Shown: positions 17,481-27,851 of the stretch, in pieces
Numbering within the stretch: position 1 is the first letter of the stretch
Layout: each line of letters begins with the position of its first letter
DNA from: Streptomyces hygroscopicus
GTDB lineage: Bacteria > Actinomycetota > Actinomycetes > Streptomycetales > Streptomycetaceae
Length of the DNA stretch: 64,000 nt
NCBI GenBank assembly: GCA_002021875.1
Contig: CP018627.1
Location: 10,540,001-10,604,000, forward strand
Direction of reading: 5' to 3'
Position numbers and translations under genes: made by a program
The notes under the pieces: generated by a model
Databases searched by the model: none
The model's input: the letters and a program-made list of their open reading frames with translations, nothing else
What the model was told of the DNA's origin: nothing

Positions 17481-18572
17481 CTACTCCGCCGCGGTCATCA
17501 GTATCGGCACACAGTGGGCCCGGTGCAGCAGGGTGGTGAAGCGCGAGGCGAGGACCGGAGGGCCGGCGGCCGCGGGATGCAGGCGGTCCGAGCCCTCGGG
17601 CTCCAGCATCAGCGGCGTACAGGCGGGGCCGAACACGTCGGGGCCGTGGAGGTAGTGCAGCCGCGTGTCGCCGTGGTCGCGCAGCAGCGTCACGGCCCGG
17701 CGGATGTGCGCCCGGCACTCGCGCATCGTCATCCCCGAAGGGCCCGGCACCTCCTCCCGCTCGGGTGCGGTGATCGTGGACATCACGGCGAACGGGGTCG
17801 TGGGGTGGCCCTCGCGCACGGTGCGCACGAAACCGACGAGCGCCGAGACCAGCGCGTCGCGGTGATGGCTGCCGAGCGCCTGGACGTTGACCCCGACGCA
17901 GAGGGTGCGGAGATCGGCCGGCAGATCCCGCATCAGCCGCGCGGTCATGGGCTCCAGACAGTTCGACGCGCCCAGGGCCAGCGAGGTGAGATCCCACCCG
18001 GCCCGCCGGGCCACCAGGGCGGTCCAGGCCCGGCTGGGGGACGCGGCGCCGCGCCCCTGAGAGATGGAGCTGCCGCAGTGGACCCAGCGCGGCTGCCGCC
18101 CGGGGGCCTCGCCTGCCAGGGCCGCGCCCGCCTCCACGGACAGTCCGCACAACCGGAACTGATGGTAGAAGGGCAGCCACAGCTCGACCGCCGCCATCCG
18201 CCCCGGCAGGCCGTGGCACCGGAACTCCGCGTCCCCGCCGTGGGTTTCCAGCTCCACCGTGGCGGCCGGTCGCCCGTCGCACAGCACATCGAGGCGGGCC
18301 CGCTCCTCGGGCCCGTTCAGCCTGGGCGCGGGGTCGGCCTGGCAGCGGCAGACGAGCGAGGCGCTGTCGGTGCGCAGCGTCACCCGCACCCCGGACGGCA
18401 TCGCCGCCCGGCCCAGCCCGCCCCCGGGGAGATACAGCGCCGCCTCCTCGCGCGGCAGCCGCCAGGGGGCGGTCCACCCGGGGCCGCGCCGCGGCGACAC
18501 CGCGCCCCGGTAGCGCAGCCGGGGATCGTCGTGGCGGATGTCGAGCTGGGCGCGGACGGGTTGGGTCTGCAT
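17481..18572 (-). CDS. SGNH/GDSL-type hydrolase
   Basis: A 363-residue protein. The N-terminal half (about 1-155) is a beta-sandwich-like region as in the GxDLY-SGNH_3 architecture. The C-terminal half holds the SGNH blocks: a nucleophile region CGSSISQG around residues 166-173, an Asn-containing block in LGASNCLEPM, and the D329-x-x-H332 dyad (DRLHP). No signal peptide is visible, so a cytoplasmic esterase or acyl-transferase role is likely. It sits in a strip of decayed genes: a truncated patatin gene starts 16 bp after its stop, and an N-terminally deleted phytoene-desaturase-like gene lies divergently. It seems intact itself. Confidence 0.75.
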   Translation of the reverse strand: MQTQPVRAQLDIRHDDPRLRYRGAVSPRRGPGWTAPWRLPREEAALYLPGGGLGRAAMPSGVRVTLRTDSASLVCRCQADPAPRLNGPEERARLDVLCDGRPAATVELETHGGDAEFRCHGLPGRMAAVELWLPFYHQFRLCGLSVEAGAALAGEAPGRQPRWVHCGSSISQGRGAASPSRAWTALVARRAGWDLTSLALGASNCLEPMTARLMRDLPADLRTLCVGVNVQALGSHHRDALVSALVGFVRTVREGHPTTPFAVMSTITAPEREEVPGPSGMTMRECRAHIRRAVTLLRDHGDTRLHYLHGPDVFGPACTPLMLEPEGSDRLHPAAAGPPVLASRFTTLLHRAHCVPILMTAAE

Positions 18573-18629
18573 GAGCGCGAGTCTTGCACCGCCCTACGAC
18601 ACCCCTTCCACGACACCGCCCTGCGGCCT

Positions 18630-20801
<2,172 letters not shown>

Positions 20802-20811
20802 CAATTTCTGT

Positions 20812-21040
20812 CGGTGGTTCGAGCGGGACGCAGGGTGACGGACTGCCCCGGCTGCCAGGCGAAGGACACGGCGGAGGGCTCGGACGAGGCGAACAGCTCG
20901 TCCACGGCCCGGACTTCGATCGTCGCCGGGCCGCGACGCGGTCACCGTCACGGTGTCCGGTGCGGCGGGCGCCGCCGATGCGGCGTCGCGCACCGTGAGC
21001 GCGCCGAGCCGCCACCACATCGCCTCGCCCCACCCGTGAA
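20812..21040 (-). pseudogene. Remnant of a coding region (possible glycosidase C-terminus), frameshifted
   Basis: The minus strand reads like protein in two frames: AMWWRLGALTVRDAASAAP and DTVTVTA in one, then, after a shift near 20940, ATIEVRAVDELFAS and AVSFAWQPGQSVTLR in another. The WRLGALTVRDA stretch recalls the beta-sandwich tail of large glycoside hydrolases. Neither frame has a start with a ribosome binding site, and no full domain is present. I regard it as a decayed gene end lying between the egtD terminator and the Rpf-like gene promoter; the family assignment is uncertain. Confidence 0.35.
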
Positions 21041-21043
21041 CGT

Positions 21044-21076
21044 GCCGCCGCCCGGGGCGATGCCCCGGGCGGCGGC
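21044..21076. terminator. Strong hairpin terminator after egtD
   Basis: A perfect 15-bp GC-only stem (GCCGCCGCCCGGGGC and its complement) with a 3-nt loop lies 22 bp downstream of the egtD stop codon. It should end the egtABCD transcript. Confidence 0.85.
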
Positions 21077-21097
21077 GTGCGGTGATCTGCCGAGCGG

Positions 21098-22063
21098 TCA
21101 GCGGCGGACGGCCAGCGACACCGCGAAGCGGCCCTGCGCGTCGGTCCACCAGCGCCGCGAGTCCATCCCCGCGGCGGCCAGTTCGGCCCGCACCTTCTCC
21201 TCCCGGAACTTGCTGGACACCTCCGTACGGACCTCCTCCCCGGCCTCGAAATGGACCGCGAGATCCATGGCGGGGATCTTCGCCGTGAGGTCCTTACGGG
21301 CCCTCAGCCGCATCTCGATCCACTCCTCCTCGGCGTTCCACACCGCCACGTGGTCGAAGTCGGAGGGGTCGAAGTCGGCGCCCAGTTCGCGGTCGAGCAC
21401 CGCCAGCACGTTCTTGTTGAACGCCGCGGTGACCCCCTGTGCGTCGTCGTAGGCGGAGACCAGCGTGGCCTCGTCCTTGACCAGGTCGGTGCCGACCAGC
21501 AGCGCGTCGCCGGGCTCGAGCAGATCGCTCACCGAGGCGTAGAAGGCGGCCCGCTCGGCCGGCAGCAGATTGCCGATCGTGCCGCCGAGGAAGGCCAGCA
21601 GCCTTGGACCCGGCGTGTCGTCGGGCAGCGCGAGCCCGTTCATGAAGTCGGCGACCAGCGCGTGCACCGTCAGCCGTGGATGCTCGGCCAGCAGGGCCTC
21701 CCCGGCCAGTTCCAGTGCGCTCTCGCTCACGTCGACGGGGACGTAGACGCGCAGATCCGGCAGCGCCCGGATCAGATGGCGAGTCTTCTCGGAGGAGCCG
21801 GAGCCCAGTTCCACCAGGGTGCGGGCCCCGGTGGCGTCGGCGATCTCCGCCGCGCGGGCGATGAGGATCTCCCGCTCGGCACGGGTCGGGTAGTACTCCG
21901 GCAGCCGGGTGATCTCTTCGAAGAGCGCGCTTCCCCGGGCGTCGTAGAACCACTTGGGCGGAAGCTGTTTGGGGGTGCTGGTCAGCCCGTCGGCCACATC
22001 GGCGCGCAGGGCGGCCGCGGTGGCATCGGCGGGCAGGGTGCGAGTGACGGTGAAGGGGCTCAA
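21098..22063 (-). CDS. egtD: L-histidine N-alpha-methyltransferase EgtD
   Basis: A 321-residue SAM-dependent enzyme that trimethylates histidine to hercynine, the first committed step of ergothioneine synthesis. Family marks are FYDARGSALFEEITRLPEYY (about 39-58), SAM loop LVELGSGSSEKT (about 83-94), FLGGTIGN, and the C-terminal SSKFREEKV with RWWTD. It is the last gene of the egtABCD operon and overlaps egtC by 4 bp (ATGA), so translation is coupled. Confidence 0.96.
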   Translation of the reverse strand: MSPFTVTRTLPADATAAALRADVADGLTSTPKQLPPKWFYDARGSALFEEITRLPEYYPTRAEREILIARAAEIADATGARTLVELGSGSSEKTRHLIRALPDLRVYVPVDVSESALELAGEALLAEHPRLTVHALVADFMNGLALPDDTPGPRLLAFLGGTIGNLLPAERAAFYASVSDLLEPGDALLVGTDLVKDEATLVSAYDDAQGVTAAFNKNVLAVLDRELGADFDPSDFDHVAVWNAEEEWIEMRLRARKDLTAKIPAMDLAVHFEAGEEVRTEVSSKFREEKVRAELAAAGMDSRRWWTDAQGRFAVSLAVRR

Positions 22064-22815
22064 CGGGAAGCCTCCTTAAGGGCGGTGAGCAGTACATCGT
22101 TGCGGGTGGCGGTGAGCAGGGTGCGGTCGGGGACCTCCGTCCAGCCGGGGTCCTGGTCGTACGGCTCGGAGGCCACCACCACGCCCCGGTCCGGTTCGGC
22201 CAGGTACCACAGCGTGTCGCCCCAGGCGGTGGCGGCGATGGTCTCCCCGTCCATGAGCAGCAGGTTCAGCCGTGAGTCGGGGGACGCACCGGCGAGCTGC
22301 TCGACGGCCTCGGCCAGCGCCTCCGGCGGCTCGTGGCCCAGCCGCAGCCGGCGCAGCACCAGCGCCCAGACGAACGCCGAGTCACACCGCGCCTCCAGGC
22401 CGAGCAGATCCGCGGGCGGCAGGGAGGCGGCGAGGTCCGCGACCGCGTGCGGCCAGTCGCGGATCGCCCCGTTGTGGCTGAACAACCAGGTCCCGGCGGC
22501 GAACGGCGAGGCGCCCGCCTCACCGTCCGCGCTCGCCTCGGTGGCGTCCCTTACGGCGGCCATCAGCGCCCCGGTCCGCACCACGCGGGCGAGGTCGGCG
22601 AACGACAGATCGCCCCAGATGGGCCCGGCGCGGCGGTAGCGCGCGGGCACCGGGTCGCCCGACGCGTACCAGCCGACGCCGAACCCGTCGGCGTTGACCG
22701 TGCCGTGCGCCTGCCGCCGCGGCGCCCACGACTGCCGGAACAGGCTGTGCTCGGGCGCCATGACCACCTCGCCGATGGGGGTCCGCGGTCCGAGGTACGC
22801 CAGATGCCTGCACAT
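22060..22815 (-). CDS. egtC: Ergothioneine biosynthesis amidohydrolase EgtC
   Basis: A 251-residue class II glutamine-amidotransferase-type (Ntn) hydrolase. The start is the ATG overlapping the egtB stop (TGATG), giving the mature N-terminal nucleophile Cys2 in MCRHLAYLG. GFGVGWY, LFSHNGAI and SEPYDQDPGW follow as in the family. EgtC removes the glutamate from gamma-glutamyl hercynylcysteine sulfoxide. It is translationally coupled to egtB upstream and egtD downstream. Confidence 0.95.
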   Translation of the reverse strand: MCRHLAYLGPRTPIGEVVMAPEHSLFRQSWAPRRQAHGTVNADGFGVGWYASGDPVPARYRRAGPIWGDLSFADLARVVRTGALMAAVRDATEASADGEAGASPFAAGTWLFSHNGAIRDWPHAVADLAASLPPADLLGLEARCDSAFVWALVLRRLRLGHEPPEALAEAVEQLAGASPDSRLNLLLMDGETIAATAWGDTLWYLAEPDRGVVVASEPYDQDPGWTEVPDRTLLTATRNDVLLTALKEASR

Positions 22816-24143
22816 CAGGACGCGTCCCGAGCGGTGCGGAAACCCGAGAAGATCTGGCGGCGGACCGGCAGGTCCCAGTTGCGGAACGTGCCCCGGCAGA
22901 CGACCTCGTCCACCGCGAAGGAACCGCCGCGCAGCACCTTGTGCGCCGGGCCGAAGAAGACTTCCGAGTACTCGCGGTACGGGAAGGCACGGAACCCCGG
23001 GTAGGGCAGGAAGTCGCTCGAGGTCCACTCCCACACATCGCCGATCAGCTGCCGCACCCCCAGTGGGGAGGCGCCCTTCGGATAGCTTCCCGCCGGTGCG
23101 GGCCGCAGATGGCGCTGGCCGAGGTTGGCCTGGTCGGGGGCCGGGTCGGCGTCGCCCCACGGATAGCGCCGGGACCGGCCGCTGTCCGGGTCGTGGCGGG
23201 CGGCCTTCTCCCACTCCTCCTCGGTCGGCAGCCGCCGCCCCGCCCAGCGGGCATAGGCGTCCGCCTCGTACCAGCTCACATGCACCACCGGCTCGTTGGG
23301 CGGCACCGGCTCGGTCACCCCGAACCGGCGGCGCAGCCACTGCCCGCCCTCGCGCCGCCAGAACAGCGGGGCGGCGAGCCGGTGCTCCTGGATGTGGGCC
23401 CAGCCCTCGGCCGTCCACCAGCGCCGCTCGCCGTAGCCGCCATCGGCTATGAACCGCTCGTACGCGCCGTTGGTCACCGGTGTGGTGTCGATGTGGAAGG
23501 CCGGGACCAGCCGGTGGTGCGCGGGCCGCTCGTTGTCCAGGGCCCAGGGCTCGGTCGAGGTGCCCATCGTGAACGGGCCGCCCGGGATCAGCACCTCCTC
23601 GGGCAGCGCCGCGCCGTCCGCCGTGTCGGGCGGCGGCGGGGCGGTGAGCGCGGCGGGTCCGCGGCGTAGCTGGTGGGTGATGAGCATCGTCTCGTCGTGC
23701 TGCTGCTCATGCTGCGCGATCATGCCGAAGGCGAAGCCCGCGTCGACCAGCGGGGCGCCGCGCAACTCGATCCGCTCGAGGATGTCCAGCACCCGGCCGC
23801 GCACCTCGTGGACATAGCCGCGGGCCTCGGCGGGCGCCAGCAGCGGCAGGGCGGGCCGCTCGGCGCGCGGATGCTCGAAGGCGTCGTAGATCGAGTCGAT
23901 CTCGGGGCGCAGCGCGTCACGGCCGCCGACCGCGCGCAGCAGCCACTGCTCCTCCTGGTTCCCGATATGCGCCAGATCCCAGACCAGCGGGGACATCAAG
24001 GGGGAGTGCTGGGCGGTGAGGTCGGGCTCGTCCACGCACGTGGTGAGGGCGTGGGTACGGTCGCGCGCGGTGCGCAGTGCCAGCTCGGCGCGCCGGCGCA
24101 GCGCCTCGGGATCGATGGTGAGGTCGGAATCGGGGGCGGTCAT
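22815..24143 (-). CDS. egtB: Hercynine oxygenase EgtB
   Basis: A 442-residue non-heme iron sulfoxide synthase. The N-terminal DinB-like domain carries the iron ligands H59 and the H145-x3-H149-x-E151 motif (AQHEQQHDE). The C-terminal formylglycine-enzyme (FGE-sulfatase) fold includes GGPFTMG, YPWG and LIGDVWEWTSSDF. It joins hercynine to gamma-glutamylcysteine with O2. The iron-binding residues are all present, so it is probably active. Its start overlaps the egtA stop by 4 bp. Confidence 0.96.
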   Translation of the reverse strand: MTAPDSDLTIDPEALRRRAELALRTARDRTHALTTCVDEPDLTAQHSPLMSPLVWDLAHIGNQEEQWLLRAVGGRDALRPEIDSIYDAFEHPRAERPALPLLAPAEARGYVHEVRGRVLDILERIELRGAPLVDAGFAFGMIAQHEQQHDETMLITHQLRRGPAALTAPPPPDTADGAALPEEVLIPGGPFTMGTSTEPWALDNERPAHHRLVPAFHIDTTPVTNGAYERFIADGGYGERRWWTAEGWAHIQEHRLAAPLFWRREGGQWLRRRFGVTEPVPPNEPVVHVSWYEADAYARWAGRRLPTEEEWEKAARHDPDSGRSRRYPWGDADPAPDQANLGQRHLRPAPAGSYPKGASPLGVRQLIGDVWEWTSSDFLPYPGFRAFPYREYSEVFFGPAHKVLRGGSFAVDEVVCRGTFRNWDLPVRRQIFSGFRTARDAS

Positions 24144-25396
24144 GGCCGTCCCTCCTTACCGGTGAGAGGAGCGAGCAGATCGTCGGCGGGACATCGGCCG
24201 CGGGCCACATAGCGGTCGGTGAAGGCGGCGACGGCGGCGGTGATGGCGGGGGAGGCGCCGAGGCGGGGCAGCGCGTCCAGCGCCGTGGCGAAGCAGCTGA
24301 CGGCGGCGGCGCGCAGCTCGGGTTCGGCCAGACCGTGGCGCGCGGCGGCCCGCCACAGCCGATTGCCAGGTGCGGGGCGTGCGCCCGCCGTCTCGGCGAG
24401 CGGCTTCACCACCCGGTAAACCGTTTCAGCAGCCTGCGGATCGTCGAAGAGGGCGACCGTGACGGCGAGGGGGACGATCCAGCCGTCTTCACCGCTCTGC
24501 GCGTCGATCATGCGCAGTTCCAGATGGCCGCGCGGGCGGACAGGGGGAAAGAGCGTGGAGACGTGGAAGTCGAGATCGTCGAGGGTGGGCGGCCGGGGCA
24601 GCCCCGTCCGGGCCCACTGGCGGAAGGTCACCCCGGACGGCACCGCCCAGGGCCCCTTCTCGTCCCGGATGGCCATCACGGGCGCGTCCAGCACATAGTG
24701 CGCCCAGGCGGTGCGGGGATCCCCGCCGTCGGGCGGGGCGTGGGTGCGGCCGGGCTCCATCGCCGTCCACACCGCCTGCCGGGTGGAGCGGTAGCCCGTG
24801 GGGCGGCCCTGGCGCAGCGGCGAGTTGGCGAACGCGGCGGTCAGCACCGCGCCCAGCAGATGGGCGAGCCGCCAGCGCCGTGCCATACCGAGCGGTCCGG
24901 GCTCCTCGTGTCCGGCGTCCACGCAGACCTGCACGGAGGCGGTGCTGCACATCATGGAGCGCCCGGCCGGCCCCCGGCGGTCGAAGTAGGTCTCCATGCA
25001 TTCGTACCGGGGTGTGGTGAGGAACCGTCTCGGCGGGCGCCAGGGGTCGTGGCCATGGCCGGCCAGGCCGAGGCCGAGCCCGGTGAGAAGGGACCGTACG
25101 AGGACCAGATCGGCGGCGGCGGACTCCACACACTCGGTGAGGGAGTCGGCCGGAAGGGAGCTGAGCTCCACCTGGCCGCCGGGTTCGAAGGTGATGGCGG
25201 ACCGCAGCGGCAGTCCGCGCAGGGCGGTGACCGCGGCTTCGAGCCGGGCCGCCTCGATGGGTCGTGCGGGGACGTGCGGGTCGTACAGGAGCCATTCGAG
25301 CTCGACTCCGATGCGGCGCGGCGGCCCTGTCTTGAAGCAGATGCCGTGCAGCCGGGCCTCCATCTCGGCCTCGCTGATCGCCTTGTCGTCGGGCAC
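24140..25396 (-). CDS. egtA: Glutamate-cysteine ligase EgtA
   Basis: A 418-residue ATP-dependent ligase of the GCS2 type that makes gamma-glutamylcysteine, the sulfur donor for ergothioneine. Family features include GVELEWLLYDP, ITFEPGGQVELSS, MMCSTASVQVCVDAG and HLELRMIDAQ. The frame stays open far upstream, but I place the start at the GTG at 25396, 4 bp after a GGGAGAGAG sequence and at the expected domain edge. First gene of the four-gene operon; egtE is not present. The 248-bp region to the divergent quinone oxidoreductase gene must hold its promoter. Confidence 0.93.
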   Translation of the reverse strand: MPDDKAISEAEMEARLHGICFKTGPPRRIGVELEWLLYDPHVPARPIEAARLEAAVTALRGLPLRSAITFEPGGQVELSSLPADSLTECVESAAADLVLVRSLLTGLGLGLAGHGHDPWRPPRRFLTTPRYECMETYFDRRGPAGRSMMCSTASVQVCVDAGHEEPGPLGMARRWRLAHLLGAVLTAAFANSPLRQGRPTGYRSTRQAVWTAMEPGRTHAPPDGGDPRTAWAHYVLDAPVMAIRDEKGPWAVPSGVTFRQWARTGLPRPPTLDDLDFHVSTLFPPVRPRGHLELRMIDAQSGEDGWIVPLAVTVALFDDPQAAETVYRVVKPLAETAGARPAPGNRLWRAAARHGLAEPELRAAAVSCFATALDALPRLGASPAITAAVAAFTDRYVARGRCPADDLLAPLTGKEGRP

Positions 25397-25644
25397 TGTC
25401 TCTCTCCCGTCCCGTTCCGGCAACGGCTCGCTGTGAAACGAGCCGATATGTCGCCGTCCACCTTTACCTGCCGACGCACCGGGCTCAAGGGTGCCTCCAG
25501 AGTTGCACAAGAGTTCATCCACCGCCGGGTGGGCCGGGCAGGATGGCTGACGGCCGTGGCGGTTCCGCTGCTCGTACCGACTGGTTAGTATGTGCGCCCG
25601 GCGCGGGTAACGCGTCCCGACGATCCGTTTGTGGAGGCCACCGG

Positions 25645-26649
25645 ATGCAGGCATGGCGAGTGCACGACAATGGCGAGCCGGGTGAGGTCATGCGCCTCGA
25701 CGACGTGCCCGATCCCCAGGCGGGACCGGGACAGCTGCTGCTGCGGGTCCGGGCCGTCGACGTCAACTTCCCCGACGCACTGCTGTGCCGCGGCCAGTAC
25801 CAGGTGCGGCCGCCCCTGCCGTTCACCCCCGGTGTCGAGGTGTGCGGCGAGGTCGTCGCCGTCGGCGAGGGCGCCGAGGGCGAGGTGGGCTCCCGCGTCC
25901 TGGCCACGCCCACGCTCCCCGCGGGCGGCTTCGCCGAGCTGGTGCCCGTCGAGGCGGCGAACGTGCTGCCCGCGCCCGACGCCCTGGACGACGCCGAGGC
26001 CGCGGCGCTGCACATCGGCTACCAGACCGGCTGGTTCGGCCTGCACCGCAGGGCCCGCCTCCAGTCCGGCGAAACGCTTCTGGTGCACGCCGCCGCGGGC
26101 GGGGTCGGCAGCGCCGCCGTCCAGCTCGGCAAGGCGGCCGGGGCGAGGGTGATCGGGGTCGTCGGCGGCGACGACAAGGCCCGGGTCGCCCGCGAGCTCG
26201 GCTGCGACCTCGTCCTCGACCGGCGCGCCGATGACATCGTGGCGGCCGTCAAGGAGGCCACCGGCGGACGCGGCGCGGACGTCGTCTACGACCCGGTCGG
26301 CGGCGACGCCTTCGTCAAGTCCGTCAAATGCGTCGCCTTCGAGGGCCGCATCGTGGTCGTCGGCTTCGCCAGCGGCGTCGTCCCCCAGGCCGCCCTCAAC
26401 CACGCCCTGGTCAAGAACTACGCCATCCTCGGCCTCCACTGGGGCCTGTACAACACCCACGACCCGGCCGCGATCCTCGCCTGCCACGAGGAGCTGACCA
26501 AGCTCGCCGCACAGGGCACCGTCAAGCCGCTGGTCAGCGAGCGCGTACCGCTGGCAGGCGCGGCCGACGCCGTGCAGCGCGTCGCCGACGGCGTGACCAC
26601 CGGCCGTGTGGTGGTCCTCCCCGGGCAGTCCGCCGGAGGCGCCCGATGA
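25645..26649 (+). CDS. NADPH:quinone oxidoreductase family protein (zinc-free MDR)
   Basis: A 334-residue medium-chain reductase. It has the GroES-like N-terminal domain (FTPGVEVCGEVVAVG) and the NADPH loop AAAGGVGSAAVQLG near residue 150, but lacks the catalytic and structural zinc cysteines. The motif HWGLYNTHDP fits the actinobacterial group usually found beside acyl-CoA dehydrogenases. The start at 25645 has GGAGG 9 bp upstream. It leads a three-gene operon, overlapping the first acyl-CoA dehydrogenase gene by 4 bp, and probably acts on enones or enoyl-thioesters formed in that pathway; the substrate is unknown. Confidence 0.88.
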   Translation: MQAWRVHDNGEPGEVMRLDDVPDPQAGPGQLLLRVRAVDVNFPDALLCRGQYQVRPPLPFTPGVEVCGEVVAVGEGAEGEVGSRVLATPTLPAGGFAELVPVEAANVLPAPDALDDAEAAALHIGYQTGWFGLHRRARLQSGETLLVHAAAGGVGSAAVQLGKAAGARVIGVVGGDDKARVARELGCDLVLDRRADDIVAAVKEATGGRGADVVYDPVGGDAFVKSVKCVAFEGRIVVVGFASGVVPQAALNHALVKNYAILGLHWGLYNTHDPAAILACHEELTKLAAQGTVKPLVSERVPLAGAADAVQRVADGVTTGRVVVLPGQSAGGAR

Positions 26650-27851
26650 GCGCCGCCGGGCAGCACCCCGCCGTGGACGCCGACGAGCTGCGCCGCCGCG
26701 TCCGCGACCTCCTGGACGCCCATCCGCCCGCCACCACCGAACCCCTGGACTTCCTGCGCGCCCGCTTCGACGCCGGACTCGCCTGGGTGCACTACCCGGC
26801 CGGACTCGGCGGCCTGGACGCCCCGCGCTCCCTGCAAGCCGTCGTCGACGCCGAGCTGACGGCCGCCGGCGCACCCGACAACGACCCCCGCCGCATCGGC
26901 ATCGGCCTGGGCATGGCCGCCCCCACCATCCTCGGCTTCGGCACCGACGAGCAGCGACAGCGGCTGCTGCGTCCGCTGTGGACCGGTGAGGAGGTGTGGT
27001 GCCAGCTGTTCAGCGAGCCCGGCGCCGGATCCGACCTCGCGGCCCTGGCCACCCGGGCCGTGCGCGACGGCGAGGACTGGGTGGTCGACGGACAGAAGGT
27101 CTGGACCTCCAGCGCCCATATCGCCCGCTGGGCCATCCTCATCGCCCGCACCGACCCCGACCAGCCCAAACACCGCGGCATCAGCTACTTCATCTGCGAT
27201 ATGACCGACCCCGGGGTCGAGGTGCGGCCACTGCGCCAGATCACCGGCGAGGCGGAGTTCAACGAGGTCTTCCTCACCGGTGTGCGGATCCCCGACAGCC
27301 GGCGGCTCGGCGAGATCGGCGAGGGCTGGCGCGTCGCCCAGACCACCCTGATGAACGAGCGGGTCGCTATCGGCGGCGGCCGCGTCCCCCGCGAGGGCGG
27401 CATGATCGGCCTGGTCGCCGACACCTGGCGCGAACGGCCCGAACTGCGCACCCACGACCTCCACCAGCGGCTGCTGCGGCTGTGGATGGAGTCCGAGGCG
27501 GCCCGGCTCGCGGGCGAGCGGCTGCGCCAGCAGCTAGCGGTCGGCCAGCCCGGCCCCGAGGGCTCGGCCATGAAACTCGCCTTCGCCCGCCTCAACCAGC
27601 ACATCAGCGCGCTGGAGGTCGAGCTGCTGGGGGAGGAGGGGCTGCGCTACGACGACTGGACGCTGCGCCGCCCCGAACTGGTGGACTTCACCGGACGCGA
27701 GGCCGGCTACCGCTATCTGCGCGCCAAGGGCAACTCCATCGAGGGCGGCACCTCGGAGGTGCTGCTCAACATCATCGCCGAACGCGTCCTGGGCCTGCCG
27801 CCCGAGCCGCGGACCGACAAGGACCTCCCGTGGAAGGACCTGCCCCGATGA
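26646..27851 (+). CDS. Acyl-CoA dehydrogenase (first of pair)
   Basis: A 401-residue FAD enzyme. It has the three-part ACAD fold: N-terminal helical region, middle sheet (WCQLFSEPGAGSDLAALATR, WVVDGQKVWTSSAH) and C-terminal helical bundle ending in KGNSIEGGTSEVLLNIIAER. The motif SEPGAGSD binds FAD and the acyl chain. It starts at an ATGA overlap with the quinone reductase gene and overlaps the second dehydrogenase gene in the same way. Adjacent unlike ACAD genes often encode heteromeric (alpha2beta2) enzymes for bulky or branched acyl-CoA thioesters, as in actinobacterial steroid catabolism. Confidence 0.92.
   Translation: MSAAGQHPAVDADELRRRVRDLLDAHPPATTEPLDFLRARFDAGLAWVHYPAGLGGLDAPRSLQAVVDAELTAAGAPDNDPRRIGIGLGMAAPTILGFGTDEQRQRLLRPLWTGEEVWCQLFSEPGAGSDLAALATRAVRDGEDWVVDGQKVWTSSAHIARWAILIARTDPDQPKHRGISYFICDMTDPGVEVRPLRQITGEAEFNEVFLTGVRIPDSRRLGEIGEGWRVAQTTLMNERVAIGGGRVPREGGMIGLVADTWRERPELRTHDLHQRLLRLWMESEAARLAGERLRQQLAVGQPGPEGSAMKLAFARLNQHISALEVELLGEEGLRYDDWTLRRPELVDFTGREAGYRYLRAKGNSIEGGTSEVLLNIIAERVLGLPPEPRTDKDLPWKDLPR

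Noticed and set aside
17514..18600. 5' part of the open frame that contains the desaturase-like remnant
   Set aside because: It is antisense to the SGNH hydrolase and has no family similarity; only the part after about 18630 reads as protein.
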